A stretch of DNA of 64,000 bases from Bradyrhizobium diazoefficiens (GCF_018131015.1 NZ_JAFCJJ010000013.1:140428-204427), one strand, 5' to 3'. Numbered from the stretch's first letter, positions 36,942 through 46,990 are shown. Notes: generated from the sequence alone by a model not told the origin. Numbers and translations: made by a program.

Positions 36942-37709
36942 ATGGCCGCCGAAATTCGCACTTTCACCTGTTTAAACGACAATTTCGGCTATCTGATTCA
37001 CGATCCGGCAACCAGGGCGACCGCCTCGATCGACGCGCCGGAGGCCGGTCCCATCCTGAAGGCGCTGGAGCGCGAAGGGTGGCAGCTCACCGACATCCTG
37101 ATCACCCATCATCACGGCGACCATGTCGGCGGGGTTGCCGAGCTCAAGCAGAAATACAATTGCCGCGTCGTCGCCCCTCACGACAAGACGACCAGGATCG
37201 CCAATGTCGACCTGCGTGTCGCCAATGCCGACGTGGTCAAGGTCGGCAGCCTGCTCGCGCGCGTGCTGGAGACGCCGGGCCACACGCTCGACCACGTCTC
37301 CTATGTGTTCGACACCGAGAAAACGCTGTTCGCCGCCGACACCCTGTTCTCGATCGGCTGCGGCCGGGTGTTCGAGGGCGACTATCCCATGATGTGGGAC
37401 TCGCTGTTGAAGCTGCGGGCGCTGCCCGACGACTTCAAGCTCTATTGCGGCCACGAATACACCGCCTCCAACGTCAAGTTCGCGCTCACCGTCGACCCCG
37501 ACAACGCGGCGCTGCAGGCACGAGCTGCGGAGGTCACGAGGCTGCGCGCCGAGAACAAGCCGACCATTCCCTCACTGCTTGGTGATGAGAAGCGCGCAAA
37601 CGTGTTCCTGCGCGCCGACGAACCTTCGGTCGCAGCCAGGCTACACATGAAGGGCGCGGATGCCGCCGCGGTGTTCGGCGAGCTGCGCGAGCGCAAGAAC
37701 AAGTCTTGA
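36942..37709 (+). CDS. gloB: Hydroxyacylglutathione hydrolase (glyoxalase II)
   Basis: Metallo-beta-lactamase-fold enzyme of 255 residues that hydrolyses S-lactoylglutathione in methylglyoxal detoxification. The dinuclear metal motif THHHGDHVGG is at 55-64; further ligands are in TPGHTLDHVSY and DTLFSIGCGRVFEG. KLYCGHEYTASNVKFAL and the C-terminal VFGELRERKN are GloB markers. ATG 36942 has GGAG upstream and gives MAAEIRTFTCLNDNFGYLI; the earlier in-frame ATG at 36909 is rejected. The cupin gene follows at 23 bases, so both may share a transcript. Confidence 0.95.
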   Translation: MAAEIRTFTCLNDNFGYLIHDPATRATASIDAPEAGPILKALEREGWQLTDILITHHHGDHVGGVAELKQKYNCRVVAPHDKTTRIANVDLRVANADVVKVGSLLARVLETPGHTLDHVSYVFDTEKTLFAADTLFSIGCGRVFEGDYPMMWDSLLKLRALPDDFKLYCGHEYTASNVKFALTVDPDNAALQARAAEVTRLRAENKPTIPSLLGDEKRANVFLRADEPSVAARLHMKGADAAAVFGELRERKNKS

Positions 37710-37732
37710 AGCACAAGCCCTGACGGGGATCG

Positions 37733-38155
37733 ATGCCGACCGCAGCCGAGATCATCGCGCGCCTTGAACTGCGACCCCATCCCGAGGGCGGGCACTATCG
37801 CGAGACGTTTCGCGACCAGACCACGGACGCCAACGGGCGTTCGCGCTCGACCTCGATCTATTTCCTGCTGGCGCGCGGCGAGCGCTCGCACTGGCACCGC
37901 GTCGATGCGGTCGAGACCTGGCATTATTACGCCGGCAGCCCGCTGACGCTGCGCATCGCCCATGACGGTTGCTCGCAGCACGAGGTGCGGCTCGGCACGA
38001 ACCTCGTGAGCGGGGAGCGGCCGCAGGCAATCGTGCCCGCGCAGGCCTGGCAATCCGCCGAGACGACGGGCGAGTGGACGCTGGTCGGCTGCACCGTGGC
38101 GCCGGCGTTTGAGTTCGCAGGCTTCGAGCTCGCGCCGCAGGGCTGGGAGCCCTGA
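37733..38155 (+). CDS. Cupin-fold DUF985 protein
   Basis: Small cytoplasmic cupin of 140 residues in the DUF985 family. Signature stretches: LRPHPEGGHYRETFRD, SIYFLLARGERSHWHRVDAVETWHYYAGSPLTLRI, and the C-terminal GCTVAPAFEFAGFELA. Cupin ligands would be His54, His56 and the later acidic residues near YYAG. Enzymatic function is not known. It follows gloB closely on the same strand and precedes a flavin-binding protein gene by 74 bases. Confidence 0.9.
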   Translation: MPTAAEIIARLELRPHPEGGHYRETFRDQTTDANGRSRSTSIYFLLARGERSHWHRVDAVETWHYYAGSPLTLRIAHDGCSQHEVRLGTNLVSGERPQAIVPAQAWQSAETTGEWTLVGCTVAPAFEFAGFELAPQGWEP

Positions 38156-38229
38156 AATCCGCGATCCGGAATCGGGTGGGTTCAATTCGCATCCCGTCTT
38201 AGGACTGCGCCTCCAGTCAAGAGGAGCGC

Positions 38230-38916
38230 ATGATGCATGGAACCCTCGGTCACGCCGCCGTCCAGATCGACCCGGCCATCCTGTATTTCGGAACCCCCGT
38301 CGTCCTGATCGGATCGACCAATGACCATGGCTCGCACAATCTCGCGCCGATGTCGTCGGCATGGTGGGTGGGCTGGCGCTGCATGCTCGGGCTCGCGCGC
38401 AACTCCAAGACCACCGAGAACATGATCCGCACCGGCGAATGCGTGCTCAATCTGCCATCGGCCGATCTCGTCGCCGCGGTCGACCGCCTCGCCCGCACCA
38501 CGGGGTCGGATCCGGTGCCGCCCGGAAAGCTCCATCGCGGCTACCGGCACGAGAAGGACAAGTTCGGCCTCTGCGGACTGACGGCGCAATCGAGCGAAAC
38601 GGTGCGCGCGCCGCGCGTGGCCGAGTGCCCGGTGCAGATGGAAGCCAAGGTCGCCCATGTGCATGAGATGGCGCAGGACGATGCGGTCTGGCGCAGCCGT
38701 CTTGCCGCGATCGAGGTCCGCATCACCCGCGTGCATGCGCATCCCGATATCATGATGAGGGGCGCAAGCAATCGCATCGATCCCGACAAATGGCGCCCAC
38801 TGATCCTCAGCTTCCAGGAGTTCTATGGCCTGACGCCGCAGCGCCTGCAGCGCTCCGAGCTCGGGCAGATTCCCGAGGCGATGTACCGGCCGCCCGGCTG
38901 GCAGCCGGCGCCCTGA
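38230..38916 (+). CDS. Flavin reductase-like (FMN-binding split barrel) protein
   Basis: Protein of 228 residues with a DIM6/NTAB-type split-barrel fold: YFGTPVVLIGSTNDHGSHNLAPMSSAWWVGWRCMLGLARNSKTTENMIRTGECVLNLPSADL is the FMN-binding half. C-terminal IDPDKWRPLILSFQEFYGLTPQRL suggests a dimer interface. Electron donor and acceptor are unknown. AGGAGCGC precedes the ATG-ATG start; either ATG may serve. It converges on the EamA transporter with 3 bases between stops. Confidence 0.85.
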   Translation: MMHGTLGHAAVQIDPAILYFGTPVVLIGSTNDHGSHNLAPMSSAWWVGWRCMLGLARNSKTTENMIRTGECVLNLPSADLVAAVDRLARTTGSDPVPPGKLHRGYRHEKDKFGLCGLTAQSSETVRAPRVAECPVQMEAKVAHVHEMAQDDAVWRSRLAAIEVRITRVHAHPDIMMRGASNRIDPDKWRPLILSFQEFYGLTPQRLQRSELGQIPEAMYRPPGWQPAP

Positions 38917-38919
38917 GTC

Positions 38920-39789
38920 TCATCGCTTCCTCAGCACCATGTCCTTGGCCGCAATCAGGCCGCCGCCGGCGATCAGGATCGCGGCGATGGCGATGCTGGC
39001 GCTCGCCTTGGCGAAGCCGGCGGCGATGAGGAAGCCGGTCGAGAGCAGCGGCGTAGCGTAGGAGGCGGCGCCGAGCACGCGGATGTCGCCGCGCTTCATG
39101 CCGACGTCCCAGGCGTAGAAGGCAGCGCCGACGGGGCCGACGCCAAGCGCCAGCACCGACAGCCATTGCAGCGCCGTCTCGGGCCACACCGTGGTCTCGA
39201 GCAGGCCGTGCATCAGCGCAGCGAGCACGGACGTGGCAAGGCAGAAGCCCGCGACTGCATCGGTCGGCACCGCCTTCAGCCGCCGCGACAACACCGAATA
39301 GGTCGCCCAGACGAAGGCGGCGATGACGGCCGCGATCAGGCCCGGCACCGCTCCCGGCGCAAAGCTGGTCGTGTTGCCGGCAAACAGCATCACGGTGCCG
39401 ACGAGGCCGAGCACGGCGCCGATGACATGATGGGCGGCGAGCCGCTCGCCCGGCAGGAAGGACGAGAACAGCACGATCAGCAGCGGCCAGAGATAGTTCA
39501 ACAGGCCCGCCTCGGCCGGCGGCGCGAAGCGCAGCGCAAGGAAATAGAGCGCGTGATAGCCGAACAGGCCGCCGATGCCGACCGCCCACACGAGGAGCGG
39601 CTGGCGCAGACTGTTCGCCGCCTCGCTGCGGCCGATCCAGGTCAGGAGGCCGACCAGCCCGCCGATCGCAAAGGTCATCGCGGCAAGCTGGAAGGCCGGG
39701 ATCTTTCCGGTCGCGACCGTCAACACGGCGAGCAGCGACCACATCATGATCGCGATCAGTCCGATCAGCGTGGCTGTGCGCGGGGTCAT
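38920..39789 (-). CDS. EamA-family transporter (YddG-like exporter)
   Basis: Inner-membrane carrier of 289 residues with about ten hydrophobic segments in two EamA repeats. The stretches MMWSLLAVLTVATGKIPAFQLAAMTF and GYHALYFLALRFAPPAEAGLLNYLWPLLIVLFS match the aromatic amino acid exporter YddG group. An upstream in-frame ATG at 39846 would place the start inside the palindrome that precedes the gene, so 39789 is preferred. Substrate is inferred from family only. Confidence 0.85.
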   Translation of the reverse strand: MTPRTATLIGLIAIMMWSLLAVLTVATGKIPAFQLAAMTFAIGGLVGLLTWIGRSEAANSLRQPLLVWAVGIGGLFGYHALYFLALRFAPPAEAGLLNYLWPLLIVLFSSFLPGERLAAHHVIGAVLGLVGTVMLFAGNTTSFAPGAVPGLIAAVIAAFVWATYSVLSRRLKAVPTDAVAGFCLATSVLAALMHGLLETTVWPETALQWLSVLALGVGPVGAAFYAWDVGMKRGDIRVLGAASYATPLLSTGFLIAAGFAKASASIAIAAILIAGGGLIAAKDMVLRKR

Positions 39790-39802
39790 CGAGGGGCTCT
39801 GA

Positions 39803-39841
39803 GGACGCTTATGCCCGGCACCGGGCCGGGCATTTGCGTCC
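39803..39841. repeat. Long palindrome upstream of EamA gene
   Basis: Seventeen-base perfect arms (39803-39819 and 39825-39841) around ACCGG. The inner nine bases ATGCCCGGC/GCCGGGCAT match the hairpin at 13482-13506. It lies 14 bases before the EamA start, so it also sits in that gene's leader. Confidence 0.7.
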
Positions 39842-39917
39842 TTCACTATCGCCTTGTCGCGCCTGAGGCTACAGGCTTTTGGCGCGAAGGCCTCCAGCCC
39901 GGAAGCATGACATCAGG

Positions 39918-40643
39918 TCAGGCCTGATACTGGCCGCCATTGATGGTCAGCGTCGATCCGGTGATGAACCCGGCCTCGTCGGCGGCGAGGAACACGACCG
40001 CGCGCGCGATCTCCTCGGGCTCGCCGAGCCGGCTGACCGGGATCTGCGGGATCACGTTCTTCTCCAGAACATCCTTCGGCACCGCCTGCACCATTTCGGT
40101 GTTGATGTAGCCGGGGCATATCGCGTTCACGGTGATGCCGCCCTTGGCGTTCTCGAGCGCGAGCGCCTTGGTGAAGCCGATGTCGCCGGCCTTCGCCGCG
40201 GAATAATTGACCTGGCCGAACTGCCCCTTCTGGCCGTTGATCGACGAGATCGAGATGATGCGGCCGAATTTTCGCGAACGCATGCCTTCGATCACCGGGC
40301 GCGTCATGTTGAAGAGCGAGCCGAGATTGGTGTTGATGACGGCGTTCCACTGCTCCAGCGTCATCTTGTGGAAAGCGGTGTCGCGGGTGATGCCGGCATT
40401 GTTGACGAGCACCTCGATCGGCCCGAGATCGGCCTCGACCTTCTTGACGCCGTCGGCGCAGGCCTCGAACGAGGCAACGTCCCATTTGTAGACGGCGATG
40501 CCGGTCTCGGCCTTGAACTTCTCCGCCGCGGCGTCATTGCCGGCATAGCTCGCCGCGACCTTGTAGCCGGCCGCCTTCAGCGCCTTGCTGATCGCAGCAC
40601 CAATGCCCCGCGTACCACCCGTCACCAGTGCAACTCGTGCCAT
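39918..40643 (-). CDS. phaB: Acetoacetyl-CoA reductase
   Basis: NADPH-dependent short-chain dehydrogenase of 241 residues that makes (R)-3-hydroxybutyryl-CoA for polyhydroxybutyrate. Cofactor loop TGGTRGIG at 8-15, NNAG at 81-84, catalytic Ser134, Tyr147 and Lys151 in SISSINGQKGQFGQVNYSAAK. GQKGQFGQ and PGYINTEMV are PhaB markers. GGAAGGAAAACGAC precedes the ATG. It lies downstream of phaA on the same strand, but an intrinsic terminator lies between them. Confidence 0.96.
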   Translation of the reverse strand: MARVALVTGGTRGIGAAISKALKAAGYKVAASYAGNDAAAEKFKAETGIAVYKWDVASFEACADGVKKVEADLGPIEVLVNNAGITRDTAFHKMTLEQWNAVINTNLGSLFNMTRPVIEGMRSRKFGRIISISSINGQKGQFGQVNYSAAKAGDIGFTKALALENAKGGITVNAICPGYINTEMVQAVPKDVLEKNVIPQIPVSRLGEPEEIARAVVFLAADEAGFITGSTLTINGGQYQA

Positions 40644-40734
40644 GTCGTTTTCCTTCCCTCGGGCTCTTCGAACGTTTCTTCGCGACCAGTTTTAACGCTG
40701 GATTATGCGATAGGTTTGACCGACATCAAGAATA

Positions 40735-40766
40735 AAACGCCCGGCAATGAGCCGGGCGTTTTTCTT
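40735..40766. terminator. Bidirectional intrinsic terminator between phaA and phaB
   Basis: Eleven-base arms (40735-40745 and 40751-40761) around AATGA, with TTCTTT on the plus side and a T-rich stretch on the minus side as well. It lies 103 bases after the phaA stop and 92 bases before the phaB start on the minus strand. Confidence 0.85.
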
Positions 40767-40868
40767 TAGTCGAGGCGTGCGCGGCTGCGAAGAATATTTG
40801 ATTTGCAACCGCCGCCTTTTTAGTCGCGTGCAACGCACTCACGTCTCGTGTGCAGCGCACGCGACACT

Positions 40869-42047
<1,179 letters not shown>

Positions 42048-42208
42048 GGGCATCTCCTGAGGCTTGAGGTTCTGAAGAGGGGCGGGCGGGCTCCGGGGAA
42101 ACGGCCCGTCAGTCTCGTCCGGCATCCTGTTAACGACGTTGAGGCATGTCAATCGGCCGGAGGCCGAATTCATGCCGCAGCGCATTCAAAACAGTGTTCC
42201 TGACGTTT

Positions 42209-42218
42209 CTGCAAGCAG
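42209..42218. promoter_or_regulatory. Candidate PhaR site (TGC inverted repeat)
   Basis: CTGC-AA-GCAG in the phaA-phaR divergent gap, within a TGC-rich stretch that continues TTTTTGCTGTGCAATTAACC. PhaR repressors are reported to bind TGC-rich inverted repeats; the match is by resemblance only. Confidence 0.4.
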
Positions 42219-42311
42219 GTTTTTGCTGTGCAATTAACCGTGCCGCACAAAACGGTAGCGTGACCCCTTTGAAAATGCTTATTTTGTTGCGTTGCGTACT
42301 CGTCCCCGCCT

Positions 42312-42326
42312 TGCGGCACTGCCGCA
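42312..42326. promoter_or_regulatory. Candidate PhaR autoregulatory site
   Basis: Perfect inverted repeat TGCGGCA-C-TGCCGCA ending 36 bases before the phaR start. Position and TGC content fit autorepression. The rest of the 315-base gap (42048-42362) shows nothing else I recognise. Confidence 0.4.
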
Positions 42327-42362
42327 GGTTCCCGTTCTCAGCGTCTTTCCAAGTGAGAGCCC

Positions 42363-42944
42363 ATGGCGAAATCAGACCAACCCACCACCATCAAGAAATA
42401 CGCGAATCGCCGGCTCTACAACACCGGAACGAGCACCTATGTGACGCTGGAAGACCTCGCCGCGATGGTCAAGGAGGGCGAGGATTTCCTGGTCTACGAC
42501 GCCAAGACCGGCGACGACATCACCCGCTCCGTGCTGGCCCAGATCATCTTCGAGCAGGAGAACAAGGCCGGCCAGAACCTGTTGCCGACCACCTTCCTCC
42601 GCCAGCTCATCCGCTTCTACGGCGACAGCATGCAGATGGTCGTGCCGAAATATCTGGAGCAGTCGATCGCGACGCTGACCCAGGAGCAGGAGAAGTTCCG
42701 CAAGCAGATCGCCAACACGCTGTCCGGCACTCCTTTTGCTCCTTTGGAAGAACAAGTCCGCCGCAACATGGAACTGTTCCAGCAGACCTTCTCGATGTTC
42801 AAGCCGTTTGCCGCGCCGCGCTCGGCAGACCCGGAGCCCGATGCAACGGTCGAGGCCGCGAAGGACAACAACATCGACGATCTGCGCCAGCAGATGAAGG
42901 AAATGCAGGAACGCCTCGAGCGGATGTCCAAGAAGGACGAGTAG
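42363..42944 (+). CDS. phaR: Polyhydroxyalkanoate synthesis regulator PhaR
   Basis: DNA- and PHA-granule-binding repressor of 193 residues that controls phasin and granule genes. The N-terminal PHB/PHA accumulation regulator DNA-binding domain is complete at about 8-70 (TTIKKYANRRLYNTGTSTYVTLEDLAAMV). A middle part (RSVLAQIIFEQENKAGQNLLPTTFLRQLIRFYG) and a C-terminal coiled coil (DDLRQQMKEMQERLERMS) follow. It is divergent from phaA and followed by a perfect hairpin. Two TGC-type inverted repeats lie upstream. Confidence 0.96.
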   Translation: MAKSDQPTTIKKYANRRLYNTGTSTYVTLEDLAAMVKEGEDFLVYDAKTGDDITRSVLAQIIFEQENKAGQNLLPTTFLRQLIRFYGDSMQMVVPKYLEQSIATLTQEQEKFRKQIANTLSGTPFAPLEEQVRRNMELFQQTFSMFKPFAAPRSADPEPDATVEAAKDNNIDDLRQQMKEMQERLERMSKKDE

Positions 42945-42957
42945 GTCCCCTTTCAAG

Positions 42958-42980
42958 CCGCCGCTTCCTGGAAGCGGCGG
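42958..42980 (+). terminator. Hairpin after phaR
   Basis: Ten-base perfect arms (42958-42967 and 42971-42980) with a CTG loop, 14 bases past the phaR stop. No T-run follows, so termination strength is uncertain. Confidence 0.5.
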
Positions 42981-43019
42981 AATCTACGCATTCTCGTCCC
43001 GGCCAGCGCCGGAGCCGCC

Positions 43020-43637
43020 ATGTCAGAGCGCAGCGCACATTGGGACAAGGTCTACGCCACCAAGGGCGAGGCCGAGGTGAGCTGGTTTCAGGACAGCCCG
43101 TCGATCTCCCTTGAGATGATCCGCGCGGCCGGCGCGGATCATGGCGCAGCCATCATCGACGTCGGCGGCGGTGCGTCACGCCTGGTCGACGCCCTGCTGC
43201 GGGACGGCTATCGCGAGCTCACGGTGCTCGACCTCTCCACCAACGCGCTGGATGCGGCGAAGCGACGGCTGGGCGCGGCCGCTTCGATGGTCGACTGGAT
43301 CGTTGCCGACGCCACGACATGGCGACCGGCAAAGGCCTACGATGTCTGGCATGATCGCGCGGCATTCCACTTCCTGACCGATCCGCGCGACAGGGCGGCC
43401 TATGTCGAGCGCCTGCGGTTGGCCGTCGCACTCCATGGGCACGTCATCATCGCGACCTTTGCACCCGACGGTCCGGAGAAATGCAGCGGCCTGCCGGTGC
43501 AGCGCCATGACAGCGCCAGCCTCGCAGCGGAGCTCGGGCCGGGGTTCGAGCTCGTCGAGACGCGCAGCGAGACGCATCACACGCCGTGGAATGCGACGCA
43601 GGCGTTTCAGTTCAGCCGGTTTCAAAGGCGTTCGTAA
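43020..43637 (+). CDS. Class I SAM-dependent methyltransferase
   Basis: Protein of 205 residues. Motif I is IIDVGGGASRLVDALL near residue 45, with post-I acidic VLDLSTNALDAAKRRLG and motif II region YDVWHDRAAFHFLTDPRDRAAYV. The N-terminal HWDKVYATKGEAEVSWFQDSPSISLEMI is a recurrent opening of this small-molecule methyltransferase group. Substrate unknown (possibly thiol or metalloid compounds in relatives). It begins 40 bases after the phaR hairpin and converges on the aminotransferase gene. Confidence 0.88.
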   Translation: MSERSAHWDKVYATKGEAEVSWFQDSPSISLEMIRAAGADHGAAIIDVGGGASRLVDALLRDGYRELTVLDLSTNALDAAKRRLGAAASMVDWIVADATTWRPAKAYDVWHDRAAFHFLTDPRDRAAYVERLRLAVALHGHVIIATFAPDGPEKCSGLPVQRHDSASLAAELGPGFELVETRSETHHTPWNATQAFQFSRFQRRS

Positions 43638-43686
43638 GAGACGGCGTGCCCATGCCGCATTCTCGGTGTCGTCCTGGCGAAAGCTC

Positions 43687-44574
43687 CTACGCCGCCAGCT
43701 TCACCGCATGGGCAAAATCCCAATAGAGTTTTCGCGCCCTGGTGTAGAACGGGCCGGGCTTCAGCTCGCGCTCGTCGATGCGGATCACCGGCGCGACCTT
43801 GGCGAAATTGCCGGTGGAAAAAATCTCGTCGGCGGCGAGGAAGTCGGCATAGCGCAGCGTCTTCTCGACCACGGTGACGCCGTCGCCGCGAAGCAAAGCG
43901 ATGACGCGCTGGCGCGTGATGCCGTTGAGGAAGGTGCCGTTCGGCACCGGCGTGTAGACCACGCCGTCTTTGGCCATGAACACGTTGGAATTGCCGAACT
44001 CGGCAACATTGCCGAGCATGTCGAGCAACAGCGCGTTCTGGAAGCCGCGCGAAGCTGCCTCCGCCAGCGCCCGCGAATTGTTCGGATACAGACACGCCGC
44101 CTTGGCGTCGACCGGCGCGCATTCGGCCGTGGGCCTGCGGAACGGCGACAGCGTGATCGCGTTGCCGACCGGTTTCGGCATCGGCGCCTCGTAGATGCAC
44201 AGGCACCAGTTGGTGGTTTCGGGGTCGAACAGCACGCCGCCGCCCGAGCCGTTCTGCGCCCAGTACATCGGACGGACGTAAAGTTCTGCATTCGCCGAAA
44301 AGCGCGCGATGCCTTCGTTCGCGAGCCCGAGCCAGGCATTGGCATCGACCACCGGCTTCAGGCCGAAATTGATCGCCGATTGATTGGCACGGGCGACGTG
44401 ACGGTCGAGATCGGGGGCCACGCCTTCGAAGGCGCGCGCGCCGTCGAACACCACGGAGCCGAGCCAGGCGCCATGCGTGCGCGGCCCCATGATCGGCACG
44501 TTGCCGTCATGCCATTTACCCTCGAAGAAGGTCCAGCTCGGCGAATATTCGATGGGTTTCTTGATCTCGGCCAT
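43687..44574 (-). CDS. Branched-chain amino acid aminotransferase-like PLP enzyme (class IV)
   Basis: Fold-type IV transaminase of 295 residues. The PLP lysine is most likely Lys158 in VDAKAACLYPNNSRALAEA, which departs from the usual KxxGNY of IlvE. Other landmarks: VFDGARAFEG near 42-51, RPMYWAQNGSGG near 101, NALLLDMLGNVAEFGNSNVFM, and GITRQRVIALL near 215. It is annotated as branched-chain aminotransferase in relatives, but a D-amino acid or another amine donor cannot be excluded. Divergent from the esterase gene at 44723. Confidence 0.85.
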   Translation of the reverse strand: MAEIKKPIEYSPSWTFFEGKWHDGNVPIMGPRTHGAWLGSVVFDGARAFEGVAPDLDRHVARANQSAINFGLKPVVDANAWLGLANEGIARFSANAELYVRPMYWAQNGSGGGVLFDPETTNWCLCIYEAPMPKPVGNAITLSPFRRPTAECAPVDAKAACLYPNNSRALAEAASRGFQNALLLDMLGNVAEFGNSNVFMAKDGVVYTPVPNGTFLNGITRQRVIALLRGDGVTVVEKTLRYADFLAADEIFSTGNFAKVAPVIRIDERELKPGPFYTRARKLYWDFAHAVKLAA

Positions 44575-44722
44575 GGTCGGCCTCCCCTGGGAAATATCCG
44601 GGCACTATTCTCCCAATTCCTAAAGGATTTCCTGCGGGGAATTGCAACCCTCCCCTCCCGGCGACGGCACGCAATGTTGCGCACAAACGGGCTATAGTGC
44701 CAGCCTTGTTACGGAGTCCCCC

Positions 44723-45658
44723 ATGCCGCTCGACCCGCTCGCAAAGCGCTTGTTGACCATGATGGCCGCGGCCGGGCCGCAGGCGCGGAGCCGGCCGAGC
44801 GTCGAAGCGCGGCGGCAGTCGCTGGCGAAGCTGATGCAGTTTTCGCGCGCCGAGGCGCCGAATGTGACGGCCTCCGACGGCGTGCTGGCGGGCCCCGGCT
44901 CGGAGCTTCCCTATCGCCTTTATTCACCCGCATCCGCCGGCGAGCGCGCGCCGGGCTTCGTATTCTTTCACGGCGGCGGCCTCGTCGCCGGCAGTATCGC
45001 GACCCACGACCGCATCGCGGCGGCCCTTGCGCATGCGACCGGCTGCCGCCTGGTCTCGGTCGATTATCGCCTCGCGCCCGAGCACAAATTTCCCGCCGCC
45101 GTCGACGACGCCATTGCCGCCACCGAGTGGGTCGCGCGGCAAGCCTCCTCGCTCGGCATCGACGCGGAACGGCTGGTGGTCGGCGGCGATTCCGCCGGCG
45201 CCACGCTCGCCGCGATCGTATGCCAGCAGGCGCAGCAGAGCGCCGGCCTGTCGATATCAGCGCAATGCCTGATCTGCCCGGTGCTGGATTTCGAGGAGAC
45301 CTCGCCCTCGCGCGAGGCGTTCGCCGAGGGGCATCTGATCGACCGCGCGACGATCGAGGCCGACCTCGCCGACTATCTGCCCGATGGCATCGACGCCGCC
45401 GATCCCCGCGTCTCGCCGCTCCGCACGACAAGGCTCGCCGGCTTGCCGACGGCGATCATCCATACCGCCGAGTTCGACCCGATGCGCGACGAAGGCAATG
45501 CCTATGCGCGCAAGCTGCTCGCCGCGGGTGTTGCGGTCGAGCACGTCTGCCATGACGGCATGGTTCACAATTTCCACGCCATGGGCGCCATCCTGCCGCA
45601 GGCACAACTCGTGCTCTCGCAGATCGGCGAGCAGGTGCGGCGGGCGGTCGCGGGTTGA
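44723..45658 (+). CDS. Alpha/beta hydrolase, hormone-sensitive-lipase (HSL) type
   Basis: Esterase/lipase of 311 residues. The oxyanion HGGG motif is at 83-86 (FFHGGGLVAG) and the nucleophile Ser157 in GGDSAGATLA. The acid Asp is in HTAEFDPMRDEG and the base His in DGMVHNFHAMG. No signal peptide, so cytoplasmic. Start ATG 44723 follows CGGAG; the longer frame from 44642 is not supported. Substrate unknown, probably short-chain esters. The next gene, on the other strand, ends 3 bases away. Confidence 0.9.
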   Translation: MPLDPLAKRLLTMMAAAGPQARSRPSVEARRQSLAKLMQFSRAEAPNVTASDGVLAGPGSELPYRLYSPASAGERAPGFVFFHGGGLVAGSIATHDRIAAALAHATGCRLVSVDYRLAPEHKFPAAVDDAIAATEWVARQASSLGIDAERLVVGGDSAGATLAAIVCQQAQQSAGLSISAQCLICPVLDFEETSPSREAFAEGHLIDRATIEADLADYLPDGIDAADPRVSPLRTTRLAGLPTAIIHTAEFDPMRDEGNAYARKLLAAGVAVEHVCHDGMVHNFHAMGAILPQAQLVLSQIGEQVRRAVAG

Positions 45659-45661
45659 GGA

Positions 45662-45904
45662 TCACGCCCGCGCGTCGAGGACCGCGCGCGCCGCCTCGAC
45701 ATAGTCCCGCCAATGCATGTCCGCATAGCGTTCTGCCTGGCGCGCGCAGGCGACGTCGGGCGCATGCGCCGCCGCGATCATGCGCGCAAAACGCTCTTCG
45801 GCCACCGTCGCACCGTCAAATGCAGGTGCGGGCGCGGCGGCCGCTCCCGGAGCCACCGCGAGCCCCGCCATGCCAGCGAGCAAGATACGGCGAGACGTGG
45901 TCAT
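45662..45904 (-). CDS. Small exported protein
   Basis: An 80-residue protein with a signal peptide that begins MTTSRRILLAGMAGLAVAPG and is cleaved near AAAAPAPAF, followed by a helical ~55-residue mature part (VAEERFARMIAAAHAPDVACARQAERYADMHWRDYVEAARAVLD) with one cysteine. GGAGGAGGA just upstream of ATG 45904 is an excellent ribosome site, so the long upstream frame is rejected. Twin arginines in TTSRRIL hint at Tat export. Function unknown. Divergent from the beta-barrel-like protein gene. Confidence 0.75.
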   Translation of the reverse strand: MTTSRRILLAGMAGLAVAPGAAAAPAPAFDGATVAEERFARMIAAAHAPDVACARQAERYADMHWRDYVEAARAVLDARA

Positions 45905-46087
45905 GGCTGTCCTCCTCCATTGCCCGGCCTGCACTCTGGCGGGCGAGTGTGTCAGTCCGATCACGGCAGAGTAACCGCGCATGCCGGTGCCGTCCATCGC
46001 TTGCGGATAGCGCTTGACCACGGAGACGATCACGTTCCATCTAGCGGACAGTTTCCCGCATCGCCGCGCCCCGCGCCGGATTGTCAC

Positions 46088-46990
46088 GTGTCCCACCGCA
46101 GCCAATCGTTCCGCCCTTTGCGCGCTCTCGCGATGACGATGTTTTGCCTGCTGATGCCGCCCAACCTCGCCCTCGCCGCAGAGGCCGACGAGGACGCGAC
46201 CGCCAAGCCCGACGTCCCCAACATCTATCTCGATCTGCGCACGACCTATGCGACGATCCCCGCAGGCTCGCTCGGGCTCGGATTTGGAAACACCTCGCTG
46301 TCGGCGCCGCTCGAAGCTCTGGCGGCACGACGCGGCGCGACGCTCCCGGGCGGCCTGCCCGCGGCAAAGTCGATGATCGTCGACCTGCCGCTGACCGTGG
46401 ACGTCAGCGATCGCGTCTCGCTCTATGGCGGCATATCCGGCTCGACGATCGATGTCGGCACCGGCTGGTCGACGTTCGACATCACGAGCTGGAACATCGG
46501 CGTCCACGCCGACATCTACCAGCAGAACGGCGGAACCATCCCGACGATCACGCTGCAATCCACCCTGACGCAGTCGGTGCCCAACGAACAGGGCATGACG
46601 ACGTCCTTCAATCACATCCTGGAATTCGACTACGCGCTGGACGAGGACGAGACGCGCGGCTGGCTGGCGGGCGTGCAATACACCCACACCGACATCGCCA
46701 GCCAGCTCGCCAGCATCCGGCCGAACACGATCCTCTATGCCGGCGGCTATTATCAATGGCCGAGCAACTGGAAGTTCACCGGGCGCCTCGGCGTGCAGTC
46801 GTTCGGCGGCGCGCAGATGGCGCGCCGGACCTTGGCGGAGTCCTACACCCAGCCGGTCCTGCGGTTCGATCTCGACCGCATGGACGACAACGACAACCGC
46901 CTGTTCGGAATTACCGCGCAGATCGCATGGGTGCCGAAGCCGTCGTATCAGGTAACGCTGCGGACGCCGCTCTACGCCGTCCGCAACTAG
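46088..46990 (+). CDS. Exported beta-rich protein, probable outer-membrane barrel
   Basis: Protein of 300 residues with a Sec signal (hydrophobic run in LRALAMTMFCLLMPPNLALA, cleavage near AEA). The rest alternates short polar and aromatic/hydrophobic strands (VSLYGGISGSTIDVGTGWSTF, NIGVHADIYQQNGG, YAGGYYQWPSNWKFTGRLGVQSFGG, GITAQIAWVPKPSYQVTL), as in outer-membrane barrels. The GTG at 46088 gives a good signal peptide; ATG 46133 is an alternative that would shorten it. I cannot name a family. The next gene (carboxymuconolactone decarboxylase-like) converges with no gap. Confidence 0.7.
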   Translation: MSHRSQSFRPLRALAMTMFCLLMPPNLALAAEADEDATAKPDVPNIYLDLRTTYATIPAGSLGLGFGNTSLSAPLEALAARRGATLPGGLPAAKSMIVDLPLTVDVSDRVSLYGGISGSTIDVGTGWSTFDITSWNIGVHADIYQQNGGTIPTITLQSTLTQSVPNEQGMTTSFNHILEFDYALDEDETRGWLAGVQYTHTDIASQLASIRPNTILYAGGYYQWPSNWKFTGRLGVQSFGGAQMARRTLAESYTQPVLRFDLDRMDDNDNRLFGITAQIAWVPKPSYQVTLRTPLYAVRN

